Shown: positions 47,502 through 57,680, counted from the first letter of the stretch. The stretch is 64,000 nucleotides of DNA from an uncultured Halomonas sp. (GCF_947490095.1 NZ_CANLFS010000001.1:248001-312000); one strand, 5' to 3'. Translations and numbers: made by a program. Notes: generated from the sequence alone by a model not told the origin.

Positions 47502-48620
47502 CTAGGCCCGGCGCTGCAGCGCCCGTATCTGCTGTAGATCGTGGCGCAGCAGCAGGCGCTGGTCCTCGCCCAGGCGGGTCATGTCCACCCAGCCATCCGC
47601 GGCGCGGCCGGCCGCCAGGTTATGGCGCTGCTCGGACAGCAGCAGGGCCTGCAGCCGGTCGTGAGCGGCGGTAAGCCCACGGCAGGTCTCGGCGTCGATC
47701 GCGTCGCAGGCGACCAGGGCGGCGAGCCGCCGCCGGGTATCGGTCTCGCGCACCGCATGGCGCAGCGACAACAGGCGCACGGCGGCCACCAGCGGCAGCA
47801 TGGCCTGATGCTTGAGATTGAGAGCCCGCTCATGGGGCGCCCCTTCCCGCGAACCGGCCAGCCTGGCGAAGCGATCCAGGGCCACCGGCTGTTCATCGAA
47901 CAACGCCCGCATCTCATCCAGGAACAGCCCCGCCCCGGGAAGCCGCCGCGCCACCCAGTCGCGCAGCGCGTCGGACAGCGCCTCGTCGCCCCAGACCGGC
48001 GTGAAGTCGAGCAGGATATTGGCTTGCTGTACCCGCTTGGTTCGACGCTCGGTGCTCCACAGTTCCAGCTGGCGCTGCCACTCCGAGAGGCGCTTGCGCC
48101 ACATCGGCCACCGGGCCATGACATGGCCGCTGCACAGGGGGATACCGGCGGCATCGAGGCGTGCCGTAAAACGCTCCCCCAGCGACTGGAAGTAACCGTC
48201 GATCTCGACATGCCGAGCATCCGGATACTCCTCGATAATCATGGCATTATCCTGATCCGGGCCCAACAGGCTCTCGTGGCGGCCTCCGGACCCCAGCACC
48301 AGCACACAGTAGCCCACCGGCGCAGGCCCCCACCCCTGGCCACACATCTCGGCCTCGGCGAGGCGAATGGCACGGCGGTAGAGCGTGGCGTTATGGTCGC
48401 TGATCAGCTGGGCGATGCGCCAGGCAGGCAAGTCGAGACGCACCAACGCCTCCACCAGGGTGGATTGCCAGGCGTAGGCGTCGGCAAGATCGGGGTGGGG
48501 GCCCAGGATGACCAGGGCTTCGCGCAGGGGCGCGAGGCATTCAGGCAGGCTATCGGGGGCCGGCAGGGACTCGCCGGCAAACAGCGCCCGCCACGGTGAG
48601 GCTCGATGCAGGAAGCGCAC
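47502..48620 (-). CDS. DUF294 putative nucleotidyltransferase
   Basis: 372 residues. The nucleotidyltransferase signature GSGGRHESLLGPDQDNAMII (near 110-129) is that of the DUF294/GlnD-like fold, followed by a DUF294 C-terminal helical domain. Family members often carry CBS and cyclic-nucleotide domains, which are absent here; the N-terminus is short and helical. The GTG start at 48620 is chosen as the first in-frame start after the upstream gene. It faces the SLC5-kinase cluster; such genes often travel with DnaQ-type exonucleases and CrbS-like kinases. Confidence 0.82.
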   Translation of the reverse strand: MRFLHRASPWRALFAGESLPAPDSLPECLAPLREALVILGPHPDLADAYAWQSTLVEALVRLDLPAWRIAQLISDHNATLYRRAIRLAEAEMCGQGWGPAPVGYCVLVLGSGGRHESLLGPDQDNAMIIEEYPDARHVEIDGYFQSLGERFTARLDAAGIPLCSGHVMARWPMWRKRLSEWQRQLELWSTERRTKRVQQANILLDFTPVWGDEALSDALRDWVARRLPGAGLFLDEMRALFDEQPVALDRFARLAGSREGAPHERALNLKHQAMLPLVAAVRLLSLRHAVRETDTRRRLAALVACDAIDAETCRGLTAAHDRLQALLLSEQRHNLAAGRAADGWVDMTRLGEDQRLLLRHDLQQIRALQRRA

Positions 48621-48631
48621 GGCCGGCGGCG

Positions 48632-48952
48632 CTAGCGGGCGAACATGTCGTCGCCCATCTCGTCGATAAAGCGCCGGGCCTTGCGGATCATCAGCTCATC
48701 GCAGGCCTCGCGGCCGGGCACCATATCCGAACGTTCGAAGCGATGCTCGAACACCTCGTCCGCCTCTTCCTCGCCGTCGCCGGTCAGCGGGCGGCGAATC
48801 CAGCCACTGACGCGATACTGGCCGCCCTGCTGGGCCGGCTCGGAGATGATCAGAAAACCGTTGTGTTCCACCGGCTCGGCGGCCGGCGCATTACCCGGGG
48901 TGGCGTCGTTATCACCGGCCCCGAACAGCCCCGAGAGAAGCTTCTTGAACAT
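48632..48952 (-). CDS. HlyU-family (PF10115-like) small protein
   Basis: 106 residues beginning MFKKLLSGLFGAGDNDATP, with a central FLIISEPAQQGGQYRVSGWI, then EVFEHRFERSDMVPGREACD and a terminal MIRKARRFIDEMGDDMFAR. This matches the family annotated as HlyU transcriptional activators, although no helix-turn-helix can be seen and the annotation of the family is doubtful. It is placed 11 bp ahead of the DUF294 gene and 87 bp downstream of argG. Confidence 0.72.
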   Translation of the reverse strand: MFKKLLSGLFGAGDNDATPGNAPAAEPVEHNGFLIISEPAQQGGQYRVSGWIRRPLTGDGEEEADEVFEHRFERSDMVPGREACDELMIRKARRFIDEMGDDMFAR

Positions 48953-49009
48953 GATGCGGCTCCTTGTGTACTCGCCATCGTACCCACCGTCGTACCCGTG
49001 AGGATGACA

Positions 49010-49032
49010 GCGGGGCGCACGAAGCGCCCCGC
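49010..49032. terminator. Hairpin after argG
   Basis: Nine-bp perfect GC stem GCGGGGCGC / GCGCCCCGC with a 5-base loop just beyond the argG stop. No T-run on the minus strand; possibly a weak or rho-assisted end. Confidence 0.45.
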
Positions 49033-49039
49033 GGCGACA

Positions 49040-50260
49040 TCAATCCTGCTGACGACCCTTGCCGGCGGCGATACGCAGGCGCAGGGCGTTGAGCTTGATA
49101 AAGCCTTCGGCATCCTTCTGGTCATAGGCGCCGGCGTCGTCCTCGAAGGTCGCGATGGACTCATCGAACAGCGACTGCTTCGATTGGCGACCGGCGACGA
49201 TGACATTGCCCTTGTAGAGCTTGAGGCGCACCACGCCGGAAACGTTGTGCTGGGTCTCGTCGATGGCGGCCTGCAGCATGCGACGCTCCGGGCTCCACCA
49301 GTAGCCGTTGTAGATCACCTCGGCGTACTTGGGCATCAGCTCATCCTTGAGGTGAGCCTCCTCGCGGTCCAGGGTCAGCGACTCGATGGCGCGATGCGCC
49401 TTGAGCATGATGGTGCCCCCGGGGGTCTCGTAGCAGCCGCGGGACTTCATGCCCACATAGCGGTTCTCGACGATATCCAGGCGGCCGATGCCGTTGTCGC
49501 CCCCCAGCTTGTTGAGGGTCTCGAGCACCTCATGGGGCCGCATCGGCTGGCCATCGATGGCCACGATGTCGCCTTTCTCATAGGTCAGCTCGATGTAGGT
49601 CGGCTCATTCGGGGCCGCCTCCGGCGAGACGCTCCAGCGCCACATGTCCTCCTCGGCTTCGGCCCAGGGGTCCTCGAGAATGCCGCCCTCGTAGGAGATA
49701 TGCAGCAGGTTGGCATCCATGGAGTAGGGAGACTTCTTCTTCTGACCGGCGAAGTCCACCGGGATATCGTGCTGCTGGCAGTAGGCCATCAGCTTCTCGC
49801 GGGAGTTCAGGTCCCACTCGCGCCAGGGGGCGATCACCTGGACGCCGGGCTTCAGGGCGTAGGCGCCGAGCTCGAAACGCACCTGATCATTGCCCTTGCC
49901 GGTGGCGCCGTGGGAGATGGCGTCGGCACCCGTCTGGTTGGCGATCTCGATCAGGCGCCGGGCGATCAGCGGGCGCGCGATGGAGGTGCCGAGCAGGTAT
50001 TCGCCCTCGTAGATGGTATTGGCGCGGAACATCGGATAGACATAGTCGCGAACGAACTCCTCGCGCAGATCCTCGATGTAGATCTCGTTGACACCCAGGG
50101 CCTGGGCCTTGGCGCGAGCCGGCTCCACCTCTTCGCCCTGACCGATGTCAGCGGTAAAGGTCACCACCTCGCAGTTGTAGGTTTCCTGCAACCACTTGAC
50201 GATTACGGAGGTGTCCAGGCCGCCGGAATAGGCCAGCACAACCTTCTTGACATCGGACAT
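49040..50260 (-). CDS. argG: Argininosuccinate synthase
   Basis: 406-residue enzyme joining citrulline and aspartate with ATP. It begins [20 protein letters not shown] with the PP-loop AYSGGLDTS, and [15 protein letters not shown] and [20 protein letters not shown] are present. The frame is open 59 codons further upstream, but AAGGAG ahead of the ATG at 50260 and family length fix the start. argF lies about 1.5 kb away (51765), so two arginine genes share the neighbourhood but not an operon. Divergent from rnt. Confidence 0.96.
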   Translation of the reverse strand: MSDVKKVVLAYSGGLDTSVIVKWLQETYNCEVVTFTADIGQGEEVEPARAKAQALGVNEIYIEDLREEFVRDYVYPMFRANTIYEGEYLLGTSIARPLIARRLIEIANQTGADAISHGATGKGNDQVRFELGAYALKPGVQVIAPWREWDLNSREKLMAYCQQHDIPVDFAGQKKKSPYSMDANLLHISYEGGILEDPWAEAEEDMWRWSVSPEAAPNEPTYIELTYEKGDIVAIDGQPMRPHEVLETLNKLGGDNGIGRLDIVENRYVGMKSRGCYETPGGTIMLKAHRAIESLTLDREEAHLKDELMPKYAEVIYNGYWWSPERRMLQAAIDETQHNVSGVVRLKLYKGNVIVAGRQSKQSLFDESIATFEDDAGAYDQKDAEGFIKLNALRLRIAAGKGRQQD

Positions 50261-50435
50261 TCGAGGAGCTCCTTTCATTGAATACGAGAGACATCCCAGT
50301 ATAGCGCGCCTGCCTGGCCTCGAATACCGCCTATCCACGGGACCTCGCGGGAGCGAGCTGCTAGACTGCGCGAATTCGAGCCGGGCCGCGGCCAGCCTGC
50401 CCGTGACATGAAGGCCAAACACAAAGGAGGGGTGC

Positions 50436-51156
<721 letters not shown>

Positions 51157-51181
51157 AACTGATCCTACTGATCCAGATAAC

Positions 51182-51218
51182 AAGAACCCCCCGATGAGCC
51201 TCTCATCGGGGGGTTCTT
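51182..51218. terminator. Bidirectional terminator between rnt and grxD
   Basis: Perfect 17-bp stem AAGAACCCCCCGATGAG paired with its complement around a 3-base loop, with A- and T-rich arms on both sides. The strongest hairpin in the window. Confidence 0.88.
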
Positions 51219-51253
51219 ACAGCGTAAAGCTTACAGCTTAGGGCGAAGCCCGA

Positions 51254-51598
51254 TCAGCCTTCCGGCGAAGCCGAATCTTGCTTGGCCGCGGTTTCCTTGA
51301 TCAGCGTCTCGAGCTCACCGTTCTGGTGCATCTCCATCACGATATCGCAGCCGCCGACCAGCTCGCCCTCGACCCACAGCTGGGGGAAGGTGGGCCAGCT
51401 GGCATACTTGGGCAGCTCGGCACGGATGTCCGGGTTATCCAGAATGTTGACGAAGGCGAAGCGTTCGCCGCAGGCCATCAGCGCCTGGACGGTCTGGGCG
51501 GAAAAGCCACACTGGGGCAGCTGGGGCGTGCCCTTCATGTAGATCAGGATCGAATTTTCGCCGATCTGGCGTTCGATGTTCTCGAGGGTGGTGCTCAT
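51254..51598 (-). CDS. grxD: Monothiol glutaredoxin, Grx4 type
   Basis: 114 residues with the CGFS active site (C30 in LPQCGFSAQ) that marks Fe-S-carrying monothiol glutaredoxins; WPTFPQLWVEGELVGGCDIV follows. Function: Fe-S cluster storage and transfer with BolA partners, in the cytosol. Length is normal. The C-terminus has a short Ala/Ser/Gln tail. Confidence 0.95.
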   Translation of the reverse strand: MSTTLENIERQIGENSILIYMKGTPQLPQCGFSAQTVQALMACGERFAFVNILDNPDIRAELPKYASWPTFPQLWVEGELVGGCDIVMEMHQNGELETLIKETAAKQDSASPEG

Positions 51599-51764
51599 AG
51601 CGTCTCCCTGGGGGTATCACGAAATGATAGAGGTCGTGGATGCCGGTTCGGGCAATACCCGACCCCGGCGGTAGGTCTTGGTAAAAGCCATTCTACTGAT
51701 CCATGGCGCGTTGCGCATCCCCCGGCGGCTGGCTAGGATATGCGTTTATCACGAGGAGCACCCC

Positions 51765-52691
51765 ATGGCCACTCGCCACTTCCTGACCCTGATGGATGCC
51801 AGCCCCGAAGAGCTGAGCAACCTGATTCAGCGCGCCATCACCATCAAGAACGCGCTCAAGCAGGAGGGACCCACCTATACCCCCTTCCCGAATCACACCA
51901 TGGCGATGATCTTCGAGAAGTCCTCGACCCGCACCCGGGTCTCCTTCGAGACCGCCATGGCCCACTTCGGCGGCCATGCGCTGTTCCTCTCCCCCCGGGA
52001 CACCCAGCTCGGCCGCGGCGAACCCATCGGCGATACCGCCCGGGTGCTCTCCGAGATGGTCGACATCGTGATGATCCGCACCTTCTCCCACGCCGGGCTC
52101 GAGTCGTTCGCCGCGGCCAGCAGCGTTCCCGTGATCAATGCGCTGACCGATGATTACCATCCGTGCCAGCTGCTGGCCGACGTCATGACCTGGACCGAGC
52201 TGCGCGGCAGCGTCAAGGGCAAGACCGCGGTCTGGATCGGCGATGGCAACAACATGTGCCACTCCTGGATCAATGCCGCGCGCCAGTTCGGGTTCCGGCT
52301 TCGCATCTGCTGCCCCGAGGGCTATGAGCCGCGCCAGGATATCCTCGCCGCCGCCGGGGATAGCGTCACGCTGCTGCATGACCCCGCCGAGGCGGTCGCC
52401 GGCGCCGACCTGGTGACTACCGATGTCTGGGCCTCTATGGGCCAGGAGGAGGAGCAGGCCAAGCGCGCGGCGGCGTTCGCCGACTTCCAGGTCAACGAGG
52501 CCCTGCTCGACCGCGCCCATGACGACGTGCTCTTCCTGCATTGCCTGCCGGCTCACCGCGGCGAGGAGATCAGCGAAACCCTGCTCGACGACCCCCGCGC
52601 CGTGGTCTGGCAGGAGGCCGGCAATCGCCTGCATGCCCAGAAGGCCCTGATCGAGTTCCTGCTGCTCGGCGGCGTCAACGAGGGCCAATAG
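51765..52691 (+). CDS. argF: Ornithine carbamoyltransferase
   Basis: 308-residue enzyme forming citrulline. Carbamoyl-phosphate site [22 protein letters not shown] and ornithine-side [11 protein letters not shown] are all present. The start [20 protein letters not shown] at 51765 follows CGAGGAG; a longer upstream frame is not supported. It acts just before ArgG in arginine synthesis. Confidence 0.96.
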   Translation: MATRHFLTLMDASPEELSNLIQRAITIKNALKQEGPTYTPFPNHTMAMIFEKSSTRTRVSFETAMAHFGGHALFLSPRDTQLGRGEPIGDTARVLSEMVDIVMIRTFSHAGLESFAAASSVPVINALTDDYHPCQLLADVMTWTELRGSVKGKTAVWIGDGNNMCHSWINAARQFGFRLRICCPEGYEPRQDILAAAGDSVTLLHDPAEAVAGADLVTTDVWASMGQEEEQAKRAAAFADFQVNEALLDRAHDDVLFLHCLPAHRGEEISETLLDDPRAVVWQEAGNRLHAQKALIEFLLLGGVNEGQ

Positions 52692-52708
52692 CGCCTCCTC
52701 CTAGACCT

Positions 52709-52736
52709 TTGTCTTATTCGACCAAGGTTGTATAAT
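52709..52736 (+). promoter_or_regulatory. Predicted promoter of the 52773 gene
   Basis: TTGTCT (52709-52714), 16-bp spacer, perfect TATAAT (52731-52736), 37 bases before the start codon. Confidence 0.65.
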
Positions 52737-52772
52737 GCGCCGCAGCACACTCCAACAGGAAAGACGCGGCGC

Positions 52773-53078
52773 ATGACGACTCCTTCGCTCGACACCTTCG
52801 GCATGCAGCGCAGCCTGCGCCAATGCCTCGCCAACATGGCCGCCCTGCTCTATCGTCAGGGCCATGTCCTCGAAAGCGTCACCGTTCCTCATCGCGGCCT
52901 CGATACCGATACCCTGCAGACGCTGAAAAGCGACCAACACGAGTGGTCGGCCTGTCAGCGTATCCTCGAGTCCAGCAAGGCGGCGACCTGGAACGACCAG
53001 CGACGCTTCGTCCTGACCGGCATGGGCCGCGAACTGCTGTTCGACATGTTTGGCGAGGGCGCCGCCGACTGCGCCTGA
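52773..53078 (+). CDS. Small protein of unknown function
   Basis: 101 residues beginning MTTPSLDTFGMQRSLRQCLA. Mostly helical, with three cysteines, and no signal peptide or membrane segment. Not recognised. A clear monocistronic unit: its own promoter (52709-52736), AGGAAAG ribosome-binding site 9 bases before the ATG, and a strong terminator at 53128. The in-frame sequence upstream of 52773 is not used because it would run through the promoter. Confidence 0.75.
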   Translation: MTTPSLDTFGMQRSLRQCLANMAALLYRQGHVLESVTVPHRGLDTDTLQTLKSDQHEWSACQRILESSKAATWNDQRRFVLTGMGRELLFDMFGEGAADCA

Positions 53079-53127
53079 GACCCGCTCCTGGCATCCCCAT
53101 CGCCGCCTGCGATGGTTGAGGCCGGTT

Positions 53128-53166
53128 GAGGCCCGCCGACGCTCGATTGCGTCGGCGGGCCTCTTT
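53128..53166 (+). terminator. Rho-independent terminator before the thi leader
   Basis: Fifteen-bp perfect stem GAGGCCCGCCGACGC with its complement around TCGATT, followed by TTT. It separates the 52773 gene from the TPP riboswitch. Confidence 0.85.
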
Positions 53167-53182
53167 GGTTATGTTGAACGAA

Positions 53183-53288
53183 CTTGTCGGGGAGCCCCGG
53201 CCAGCGCGAAGCGACGCGCCCCTGGGCTGAGATCGGTACGACCGAACCCGTTGAACCTGATCAGGTTGATGCCTGCGGAGGGAACAAG
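53183..53288 (+). promoter_or_regulatory. TPP riboswitch (THI element)
   Basis: The P1 helix CTTGT (53183-53187) pairs with ACAAG (53284-53288). The conserved CTGAGA (53227-53232), the GAACCTGATCAGGTT block (53253-53267) and the GCCTGCGGAGGGAA end are present. It lies directly upstream of thiO-thiS-thiG, ending 68 bases before the ATG. Binding of thiamine diphosphate is expected to reduce expression, probably by hiding the ribosome-binding site, as no intrinsic terminator is seen between it and thiO. Confidence 0.93.
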
Positions 53289-53356
53289 CTCGTGCAACGC
53301 CGCCGCCCTGCAGCATCCCGCCTGGTCATCACCGCCCAACGCCGGATGCCACATCC

Positions 53357-54454
53357 ATGAATGCCTTACCTCAACGCCGCATTGCCATCGCCGGCGCGGG
53401 CCTGCTCGGCCGCCTGGTCGCCTGGCAGCTGCTACGCGATGGTCACGCCGTCACCCTGTATGATGCCGGCGACCTCGATGCCCCGGCGGCCGCCGCCTGG
53501 ACCGCCGCCGGCATGGTCGCCCCGCTGGCCGAGACCGTCGTCAGCGAACCCTGCATCTTTGGGATGGGTCGAGTCGCCTTGCAGCGCTGGCCCGCCTGGC
53601 TCGCCGAACTCGAGGCGAGCGAGCTGTGGCATCCCCACGGCAGCCTCATCGTGGCCCATCCCCAGGACGAGAACGAGCTGACCCAGTTTCGCCGCGACCT
53701 GGCCGATGCCGTGGGTGACGAGGCCAGCGCCCAGGCACTGGACAGCGCCGCCATCCGCTCGCTGGAGCCGGATCTCGCCGACTTTCGCCGCGGCCTCTTC
53801 CTCGCCGACGAGGCCCACCTGGACAATCGCGAACTGTTGGTGCGGCTCCTGGCGGCGATTCGCAGGCTGGGTGGCGAATGTCATGCCCACACGCCGGTCG
53901 AGCCCCATCCCGGCGAGATTGCCACGCCGGCCGGCAGGCGTACCTTCGACCTGGTCCTGGATTGCCGGGGCCACGGCGCCAAGCCCCGGCACCCCACCCT
54001 GCGTGGCGTACGCGGCGAGACCCTGCACGTGCAGACGCACGAGGTGCACCTATCGCGCCCGGTGCGATTGATGCACCCGCGCTACCAGCTCTACGTGGTT
54101 CCCAAGCCCGAGGGTCGCTTCGTGATCGGTGCCACCTCCATCGAGAGCGAGGACCGCTCCCCGATGTCGCTGCAGTCCTCCCTGGAGCTGGGGAGCGCCC
54201 TCTACACCTTGTCTCCCGCCTTCGCCGAGGCGCGCATTCTCGAGCAGGGCGTCAATTTGCGCCCGGCCTTTCGCGACAACCTGCCCCACGTCATCTGCGG
54301 CGACGGCCTGATCAGCGCCAATGGCCTGTTCCGTCACGGCTACCTGCTCGCCCCCGCGGTCGCCGACCATCTACTGGCCGCGGTCCGAGGCCACGGCGAA
54401 CAACCCTTTGCCGACGTTCTGGCCGGTACCGCGCCCCGGATGGCCCTATCCTGA
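53357..54454 (+). CDS. thiO: Glycine oxidase / FAD-dependent oxidoreductase ThiO
   Basis: 365-residue FAD enzyme of the DadA family making the iminoglycine used for the thiamine thiazole ring. The Rossmann start [30 protein letters not shown] and the C-terminal [15 protein letters not shown] (FAD and substrate binding) are visible. It is first in thiO-thiS-thiG behind the TPP riboswitch. Length matches the Bacillus/Pseudomonas ThiO group. Confidence 0.9.
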   Translation: MNALPQRRIAIAGAGLLGRLVAWQLLRDGHAVTLYDAGDLDAPAAAAWTAAGMVAPLAETVVSEPCIFGMGRVALQRWPAWLAELEASELWHPHGSLIVAHPQDENELTQFRRDLADAVGDEASAQALDSAAIRSLEPDLADFRRGLFLADEAHLDNRELLVRLLAAIRRLGGECHAHTPVEPHPGEIATPAGRRTFDLVLDCRGHGAKPRHPTLRGVRGETLHVQTHEVHLSRPVRLMHPRYQLYVVPKPEGRFVIGATSIESEDRSPMSLQSSLELGSALYTLSPAFAEARILEQGVNLRPAFRDNLPHVICGDGLISANGLFRHGYLLAPAVADHLLAAVRGHGEQPFADVLAGTAPRMALS

Positions 54455-54468
54455 TAGCGAGATTTCCC

Positions 54469-54678
54469 ATGCAAGAGATCACCCTGAGCCTCAATGGCGA
54501 ACCCGCCCGACTGCCCCGGGGCTGTGCCCTGACATACGCCCTGGAGCGCTGGGGATATGCCGAACGCCGCGTCGCCGTCGCCATCAACGATGCCTTCGCA
54601 CCGCGTTCCACCTGGCCCGAGCGCACCCTGGACGACGGCGACCGCATCGATATCGTCGCCCCGGTAGGAGGTGGCTGA
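54469..54678 (+). CDS. thiS: Sulfur carrier protein ThiS
   Basis: 69-residue ubiquitin-fold sulfur carrier from [19 protein letters not shown] to the diagnostic C-terminal VGGG. The last Gly is adenylylated and thiocarboxylated to carry sulfur for the thiazole. It lies 14 bp after thiO and overlaps thiG by one base (TGATG). Start chosen at the ATG with the family N-terminus. Confidence 0.9.
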   Translation: MQEITLSLNGEPARLPRGCALTYALERWGYAERRVAVAINDAFAPRSTWPERTLDDGDRIDIVAPVGGG

Positions 54679-55529
54679 TGCGTCACGACACTCTTCACGA
54701 CGACACTCACCACGACGACACTCACCACGACGACACTTCCCATGACGACGCCCTGGTGCTCTATGACGAGCCATTTACCAGCCGCTTCCTGCTGGGCACC
54801 GCCCTGTACTCGTCTCCCGCGGTCATGCAGGCGTCAGTCGAGGCCGCCGGGTGCGACATGATCACCCTGGGGCTGCGTCGCCAGAACCCTGCCGGCGGCG
54901 ACGGCGATGCCTTCTGGCAGATCCTGCGCGAGAGCGGCTGCCGCCTGCTGCCCAATACCGCCGGCTGTCGCTCCGCCCGAGAGGCGATCACCCTGGCCGA
55001 GATGTCCCGTGAGCTGTTCGACACGCCATGGATCAAGCTCGAGGTGATCGGCGACGACTACAACCTTCAGCCTGACCCCTTTGGCCTGCTGGAGGCCGCC
55101 CGGGAGCTGATCGCCCAGGGCTTCAAGGTACTGCCCTACTGCACCGACGACCTGGTGCTTTGCCAACGGCTTCACGAAGCGGGCTGCCAGGCGCTGATGC
55201 CCTGGGGAGCACCGATCGGGACCGGGCGCGGCCTGATGAATCGCTACGCCCTGCGCACCCTGCGCGAGCGTATCGCGGCCCCCTTGATCATCGATGCCGG
55301 CCTGGGCGCTCCCTCCCAGGCGGCAGAGGCCATGGAGATGGGGTTTGACGGCGTGCTGCTCAACACCGCCGTGGCCAAGGCACGTCGTCCGGCCCGGATG
55401 GCGGCCGCCTTCGCCCGGGCCATCGAGGCGGGGCGCGCGGCCTACCTTGCCGGGCCGATGGAACAGCGGCAGACGGCAAGCCCCAGCACGCCGACGCTGG
55501 GCCAGCCTTTCTGGCACGCCCACTCGTGA
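54678..55529 (+). CDS. thiG: Thiazole synthase with His-Asp repeat at the N-terminus
   Basis: 283 residues. The TIM-barrel ThiG core begins near [19 protein letters not shown]; the Schiff-base lysine is K120 in [10 protein letters not shown], and [12 protein letters not shown] and [19 protein letters not shown] follow. The first 24 residues ([18 protein letters not shown]) are an acidic-His extension encoded by a 15-bp tandem repeat and are not part of the normal enzyme. The ATG is fixed by overlap with the thiS stop. No thiE or thiC follows; ggt is next. Confidence 0.93.
   Translation: MRHDTLHDDTHHDDTHHDDTSHDDALVLYDEPFTSRFLLGTALYSSPAVMQASVEAAGCDMITLGLRRQNPAGGDGDAFWQILRESGCRLLPNTAGCRSAREAITLAEMSRELFDTPWIKLEVIGDDYNLQPDPFGLLEAARELIAQGFKVLPYCTDDLVLCQRLHEAGCQALMPWGAPIGTGRGLMNRYALRTLRERIAAPLIIDAGLGAPSQAAEAMEMGFDGVLLNTAVAKARRPARMAAAFARAIEAGRAAYLAGPMEQRQTASPSTPTLGQPFWHAHS
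54696..54740. repeat. 15-bp in-frame repeat in thiG
   Basis: Three units CACGACGACACTCAC (the last ends TTCC), with flanking degenerate copies (CACGACACTCTT before, CATGACGACGCC after). They encode His-Asp-Asp-Thr-His repeats. Confidence 0.9.
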
Positions 55530-55580
55530 CCCGGCCGCTAGCTCTCTTCACTGCCTCTCTTCACTGGCTCTCGCCCCCGG

Positions 55581-55605
55581 CCCGCGGCATCACACCCGCG
55601 GGTTT
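55581..55605 (+). terminator. Possible terminator after thiG
   Basis: Stem CCCGCGG / CCGCGGG with an 8-base loop followed by TTT. Weak but well placed, 52 bases past the thiG stop. Confidence 0.4.
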
Positions 55606-55709
55606 GACACCGGGGGCGGTCCAGGCTAATTAGATGAGGCGGGCCGTCGCCCCTGGCGTTGTTGCCGGCAGCACACCGGCCCAGCCTCAACATAATAAGG
55701 AACATCATC

Positions 55710-57449
55710 ATGAGCGTTGTTATTCAGCCTCCCAGCAGACTCAAGGCCCTGTCGGCGTGCCTGTTCACCGCCACCCTGACGCTATCGCCGGCGATCTTCG
55801 CCCAGGAGGCCATCCTCGAGGGCGAGCGCTTTCATCCCCAGCAGAGCCGCCATGGCATGGTGGCCACCAGCCACTTCCTCGCCTCCGACGTGGCTCGCGA
55901 TGTGCTCAGCGCCGGCGGCAACGCCGTGGATGCCGCCGTGGTCGCCGGCTTCGCCCTGGCGGTGACTCAGCCGCGCTCGGGCAATATCGGAGGCGGCGGC
56001 TTCATGTTGATCTCCGATGAAGAAAGCGACGAGGTCATCGCCATCGACTACCGCGAGACCGCGCCGTCGGCGGCCTTCGAGACCATGTTCCAGGACGAGG
56101 AGGGAGAGGCGGTCACCGAACGTTCTCGCTTTACCCATCAGGCGGCGGGGGTCCCCGGCACCGTGGCCGGGCTGGCCCTGGCACTGGAAGAGTACGGCAC
56201 CCTGAGCCTGGCCGAGGCACTAAAGCCGGCCATACGCCTGGCGGAGGAAGGCTTTGCCGTCCCTCCGCGCTTCGTCGAAGGACTCCAGGATGCCCGCGGC
56301 CGCTTCGAGGCCTGGGACGCCAGCATGGCCAAGTTCTTCAAGGAGGACGGCAGCGCCTATGCGGTGGGCGAGACATTCCGCCAGCCCGACCTGGCCGCCA
56401 CCCTCAGGCGTATCGCCGCGGAAGGGGCCCGGGAGTTCTATGAGGGAGAGACCGCCCAGAAGATCGCCGCCGAGATGCAGCGCCACGACGGCCTGATCAC
56501 CCTGGAAGACCTGGCCGAATATCAGCCGGTGATTCGCGAGCCCAGCCACGGCAGCTACCGCGGCCACGATATCTACGCCATGAGCCCGCCCTCCTCCGGC
56601 GGCGCCCATATCGTGCAGATGCTCAATATCCTCGAGGAATATCCCATCGACGAGATGGGCTTCGGCTCGGCCGACAGCATGCATCTGATGGCCGAGGCCA
56701 TGAAACGCGCCTATGCCGACCGCTCCGAGTATCTCGGCGACACGGATTTCGTGGACGTGCCACTGTCCGGCATCACGTCCAAGGAATACGCCGCCGAGCT
56801 ACGCGCCCAGATCGACGACCAGGCCACCCCCAGCATCAAGATCGCCCCCGGCAATCCGGTCGAGTACGAGTCCAACGAGACCACCCACTTCTCCATCGTG
56901 GATGACGGTGGCCTGGCCGTCTCCAACACCTATACCATCAACTTCAGCTATGGCTCGGGCATTGTGGTCGATGGCGCCGGCTTCCTGCTCAACAACGAAA
57001 TGGATGACTTCTCGGCCAAGCCCGGCGTCCCCAATGCCTACGGCCTGATCGGCGGCGAAGCCAACAAGGTGGAACCCGGCAAGCGCATGCTGTCGTCGAT
57101 GACCCCGACCATCGTCAAGCGCGACGGCAAGAACTACCTGGTGACCGGCAGCCCGGGCGGCTCGCGGATCATCACCACCACGCTGCAGGTGCTGATGAAT
57201 GTCATCGACCACGACATGAACATCCAGTCGGCCGTCAGCGCACCGCGCATGCACCACCAGTGGCTACCCGACGAGATCCGGGTCGAGGCCGGCTTTAGCC
57301 CGGACACCCTGACACTGCTCCAGGATCGGGGACATGACATCAGCCAGCAGTCCGCCATGGGGGCCGCCCAGTCCATCCTGATCGAGGACGGCGTCTATTA
57401 CGGTGGCGCCGACCCGCGTCGCTCCACCTCTTCCGCCATCGGCCTATAA
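55710..57449 (+). CDS. ggt: Gamma-glutamyltransferase (periplasmic)
   Basis: 579-residue glutathione hydrolase/transpeptidase made as an exported precursor that cuts itself in two. The signal peptide SACLFTATLTLSPAIFAQE ends at AFAQ-like IFAQ. The self-processing nucleophile is T391 in NETTHFSIVDD, and SSMTPTIV and TGSPGGSRIITT are intact. It acts on extracellular glutathione. The start MSVVIQPPSRLKALSAC (ATG 55710) follows AAGGAA; a longer frame upstream adds no signal. A TTGACA at 55604 may be the -35. Confidence 0.94.
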   Translation: MSVVIQPPSRLKALSACLFTATLTLSPAIFAQEAILEGERFHPQQSRHGMVATSHFLASDVARDVLSAGGNAVDAAVVAGFALAVTQPRSGNIGGGGFMLISDEESDEVIAIDYRETAPSAAFETMFQDEEGEAVTERSRFTHQAAGVPGTVAGLALALEEYGTLSLAEALKPAIRLAEEGFAVPPRFVEGLQDARGRFEAWDASMAKFFKEDGSAYAVGETFRQPDLAATLRRIAAEGAREFYEGETAQKIAAEMQRHDGLITLEDLAEYQPVIREPSHGSYRGHDIYAMSPPSSGGAHIVQMLNILEEYPIDEMGFGSADSMHLMAEAMKRAYADRSEYLGDTDFVDVPLSGITSKEYAAELRAQIDDQATPSIKIAPGNPVEYESNETTHFSIVDDGGLAVSNTYTINFSYGSGIVVDGAGFLLNNEMDDFSAKPGVPNAYGLIGGEANKVEPGKRMLSSMTPTIVKRDGKNYLVTGSPGGSRIITTTLQVLMNVIDHDMNIQSAVSAPRMHHQWLPDEIRVEAGFSPDTLTLLQDRGHDISQQSAMGAAQSILIEDGVYYGGADPRRSTSSAIGL

Positions 57450-57524
57450 GTCGAGCCCCACCGCCCCCGGCCACGATGCCGGGGGCGCTCGACGACACCG
57501 GTATTTTCCAACATCGCCAACACG

Positions 57525-57561
57525 AAAAAGCCGCCTGATGCAGGGCATCAGGCGGCTTTTT
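57525..57561. terminator. Bidirectional terminator between ggt and tRNA-Ala
   Basis: Seventeen-bp stem AAAAAGCCGCCTGATGC with its complement and a 3-base loop, A/T runs on both sides. It serves both the convergent ggt and the minus-strand tRNA-Ala. Confidence 0.88.
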
Positions 57562-57573
57562 CATTTAATGTCT

Positions 57574-57649
57574 TGGTGGAGCCTAGCGGGATCGAACCGC
57601 TGACCTCAACACTGCCAGTGTTGCGCTCTCCCAGCTGAGCTAAGGCCCC
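57574..57649 (-). tRNA. tRNA-Ala(GGC)
   Basis: 76-nt gene on the minus strand with encoded CCA: 5' GGGGCCTTAGCTCAGCTGGG, anticodon loop with GGC, TTCGATCCC T-arm and a 3' end GGCTCCACCA. The acceptor stem pairs GGGGCC with GGCTCC with a G-T near the end. It is isolated, with its own promoter at 57681-57709 and terminator at 57525. Confidence 0.95.
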
Positions 57650-57680
57650 ACACCGTCTCGCCGTTGCGAGAACGAGGCAG

